Source: Leptolyngbya sp. O-77
GTDB lineage: Bacteria > Cyanobacteriota > Cyanobacteriia > Elainellales > Elainellaceae
Length of the DNA stretch: 64,000 bases
Assembly (NCBI RefSeq): GCF_001548395.1
Contig: NZ_AP017367.1
Location: 5,059,001-5,123,000 of the forward strand
Reading direction: 5' to 3'
This document shows, piece by piece, positions 63,713-64,000 of this stretch. Both the position numbers and the translations under genes were made by a program. The notes under the pieces are model-generated. The model saw only the letters and a program-made list of their open reading frames with translations, was not told the origin of the DNA and did no database searches. How positions within the stretch are numbered: position 1 is the first letter of the stretch; every line of letters begins with the position of its first letter.

Positions 63713-64000
63713 TCAACGCAAGATTGGTTCGGGAAACCCATCCTTTAACCCAATGAAACCTGGTTCAAAAAGTCCCCAAGATAATTGCGGCGATAGTTCG
63801 GGATACACATCCTTCGACCCAATGAAACTACGGATAGAAATGGATACATTAGCCGAATCTGCTATTTCGGAATTTGCAGAACAAATTTCTTGCTCTACAA
63901 GGCTTCCCAATTCATTCCGTTCTTGGCAGGTATAAGAATATACTCGACTCGAATACGATTTATTAAATCCCAAGCTGCATACCTCCATAACTTTAGGCAT
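63713..64000 (-). CDS. Repeat-containing ORF cut by the window edge
   Basis: The frame runs off the right edge, so length and start are unknown. Its C-terminal part has two 23-residue units containing FIGSKDVYPEL and FIGLKDGFPEP. The underlying DNA repeats are at 63728-63760 and 63797-63829, 69 bases apart. No family was recognised. Confidence 0.4.
   Translation of the reverse strand: MPKVMEVCSLGFNKSYSSRVYSYTCQERNELGSLVEQEICSANSEIADSANVSISIRSFIGSKDVYPELSPQLSWGLFEPGFIGLKDGFPEPILR

Overview
The window is a chromosomal segment of a cyanobacterium. The HIP1 octamer GCGATCGC is scattered through almost every native gene. The ATP synthase beta and epsilon genes form their own pair, and there is a PetL-like cytochrome b6f subunit, an LrtA-type hibernation factor, and DUF565/Ycf20, DUF4330 and DUF2993 proteins. 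Codon use and the dispersed CCAAAATCC-type repeats fit a filamentous Leptolyngbya/Thermoleptolyngbya-like genome, but the genus is inference only.

Layout. 1-7.6 kb: housekeeping genes (pilT-pilC, membrane proteins, atpD-atpC, a queuosine-precursor transporter, petL). 7.6-14.9 kb: a gene-poor zone, a small HTH protein with a dense AGACT motif field upstream, a frameshifted glycosyltransferase, and an insertion-sequence pile-up (an IS4-type element inside an ISKra4-type element, followed by an IS256-type element with an 8-bp target duplication).

15.0-24.1 kb is the most unusual region. Seven attC-like imperfect palindromes (about 85-87 bp, RYYYAAC...GTTRRRY ends, one extrahelical base in the arm) separate genes that nearly all run leftward. 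At the right end is a relic of an integron integrase (intI) with a large internal deletion and the catalytic Tyr replaced by Cys. I read this as a chromosomal integron cassette array, now without a working integrase. It carries a NotI-type restriction-modification pair, a single-domain RNase III-like protein, a three-gene NB-ARC ATPase / TPR / YdcF operon, an HNH endonuclease, three related gene-poor cassettes and one cassette gene cut by insertion sequences.

24.2-41.5 kb returns to core genes: a paralogous small-protein pair with a shared promoter and structured leader (24.2-24.7 and 40.9-41.5 kb), DUF4330, a GT2 glycosyltransferase, ExbB/ExbD, DUF2993, NAD kinase, Ycf20, glycerate kinase, SecD-SecF, a sugar-phosphate transferase, a hibernation factor and LipB. 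41.8-48.3 kb is a second defence region: a cytosine-5 methyltransferase and a SinI-like restriction enzyme, tail to tail, each broken by a copy of the same ISKra4-type element (intact 9-bp duplications), an IS5-type element further disrupting the restriction gene, and a PIN-domain protein. 48.4-64 kb is again core: mfd, a CNNM/CorC-type protein, ABC permeases, a Nei-type glycosylase, an unusual single-frame fusion of a ROK sugar kinase to a histidine-kinase-like module, PPC/CAP-domain proteins, a VanX-type dipeptidase overlapping a diguanylate cyclase, and a repeat-containing ORF at the right edge.

No tRNA, rRNA or CRISPR array was seen. All family assignments come from reading motifs; no database search was run.
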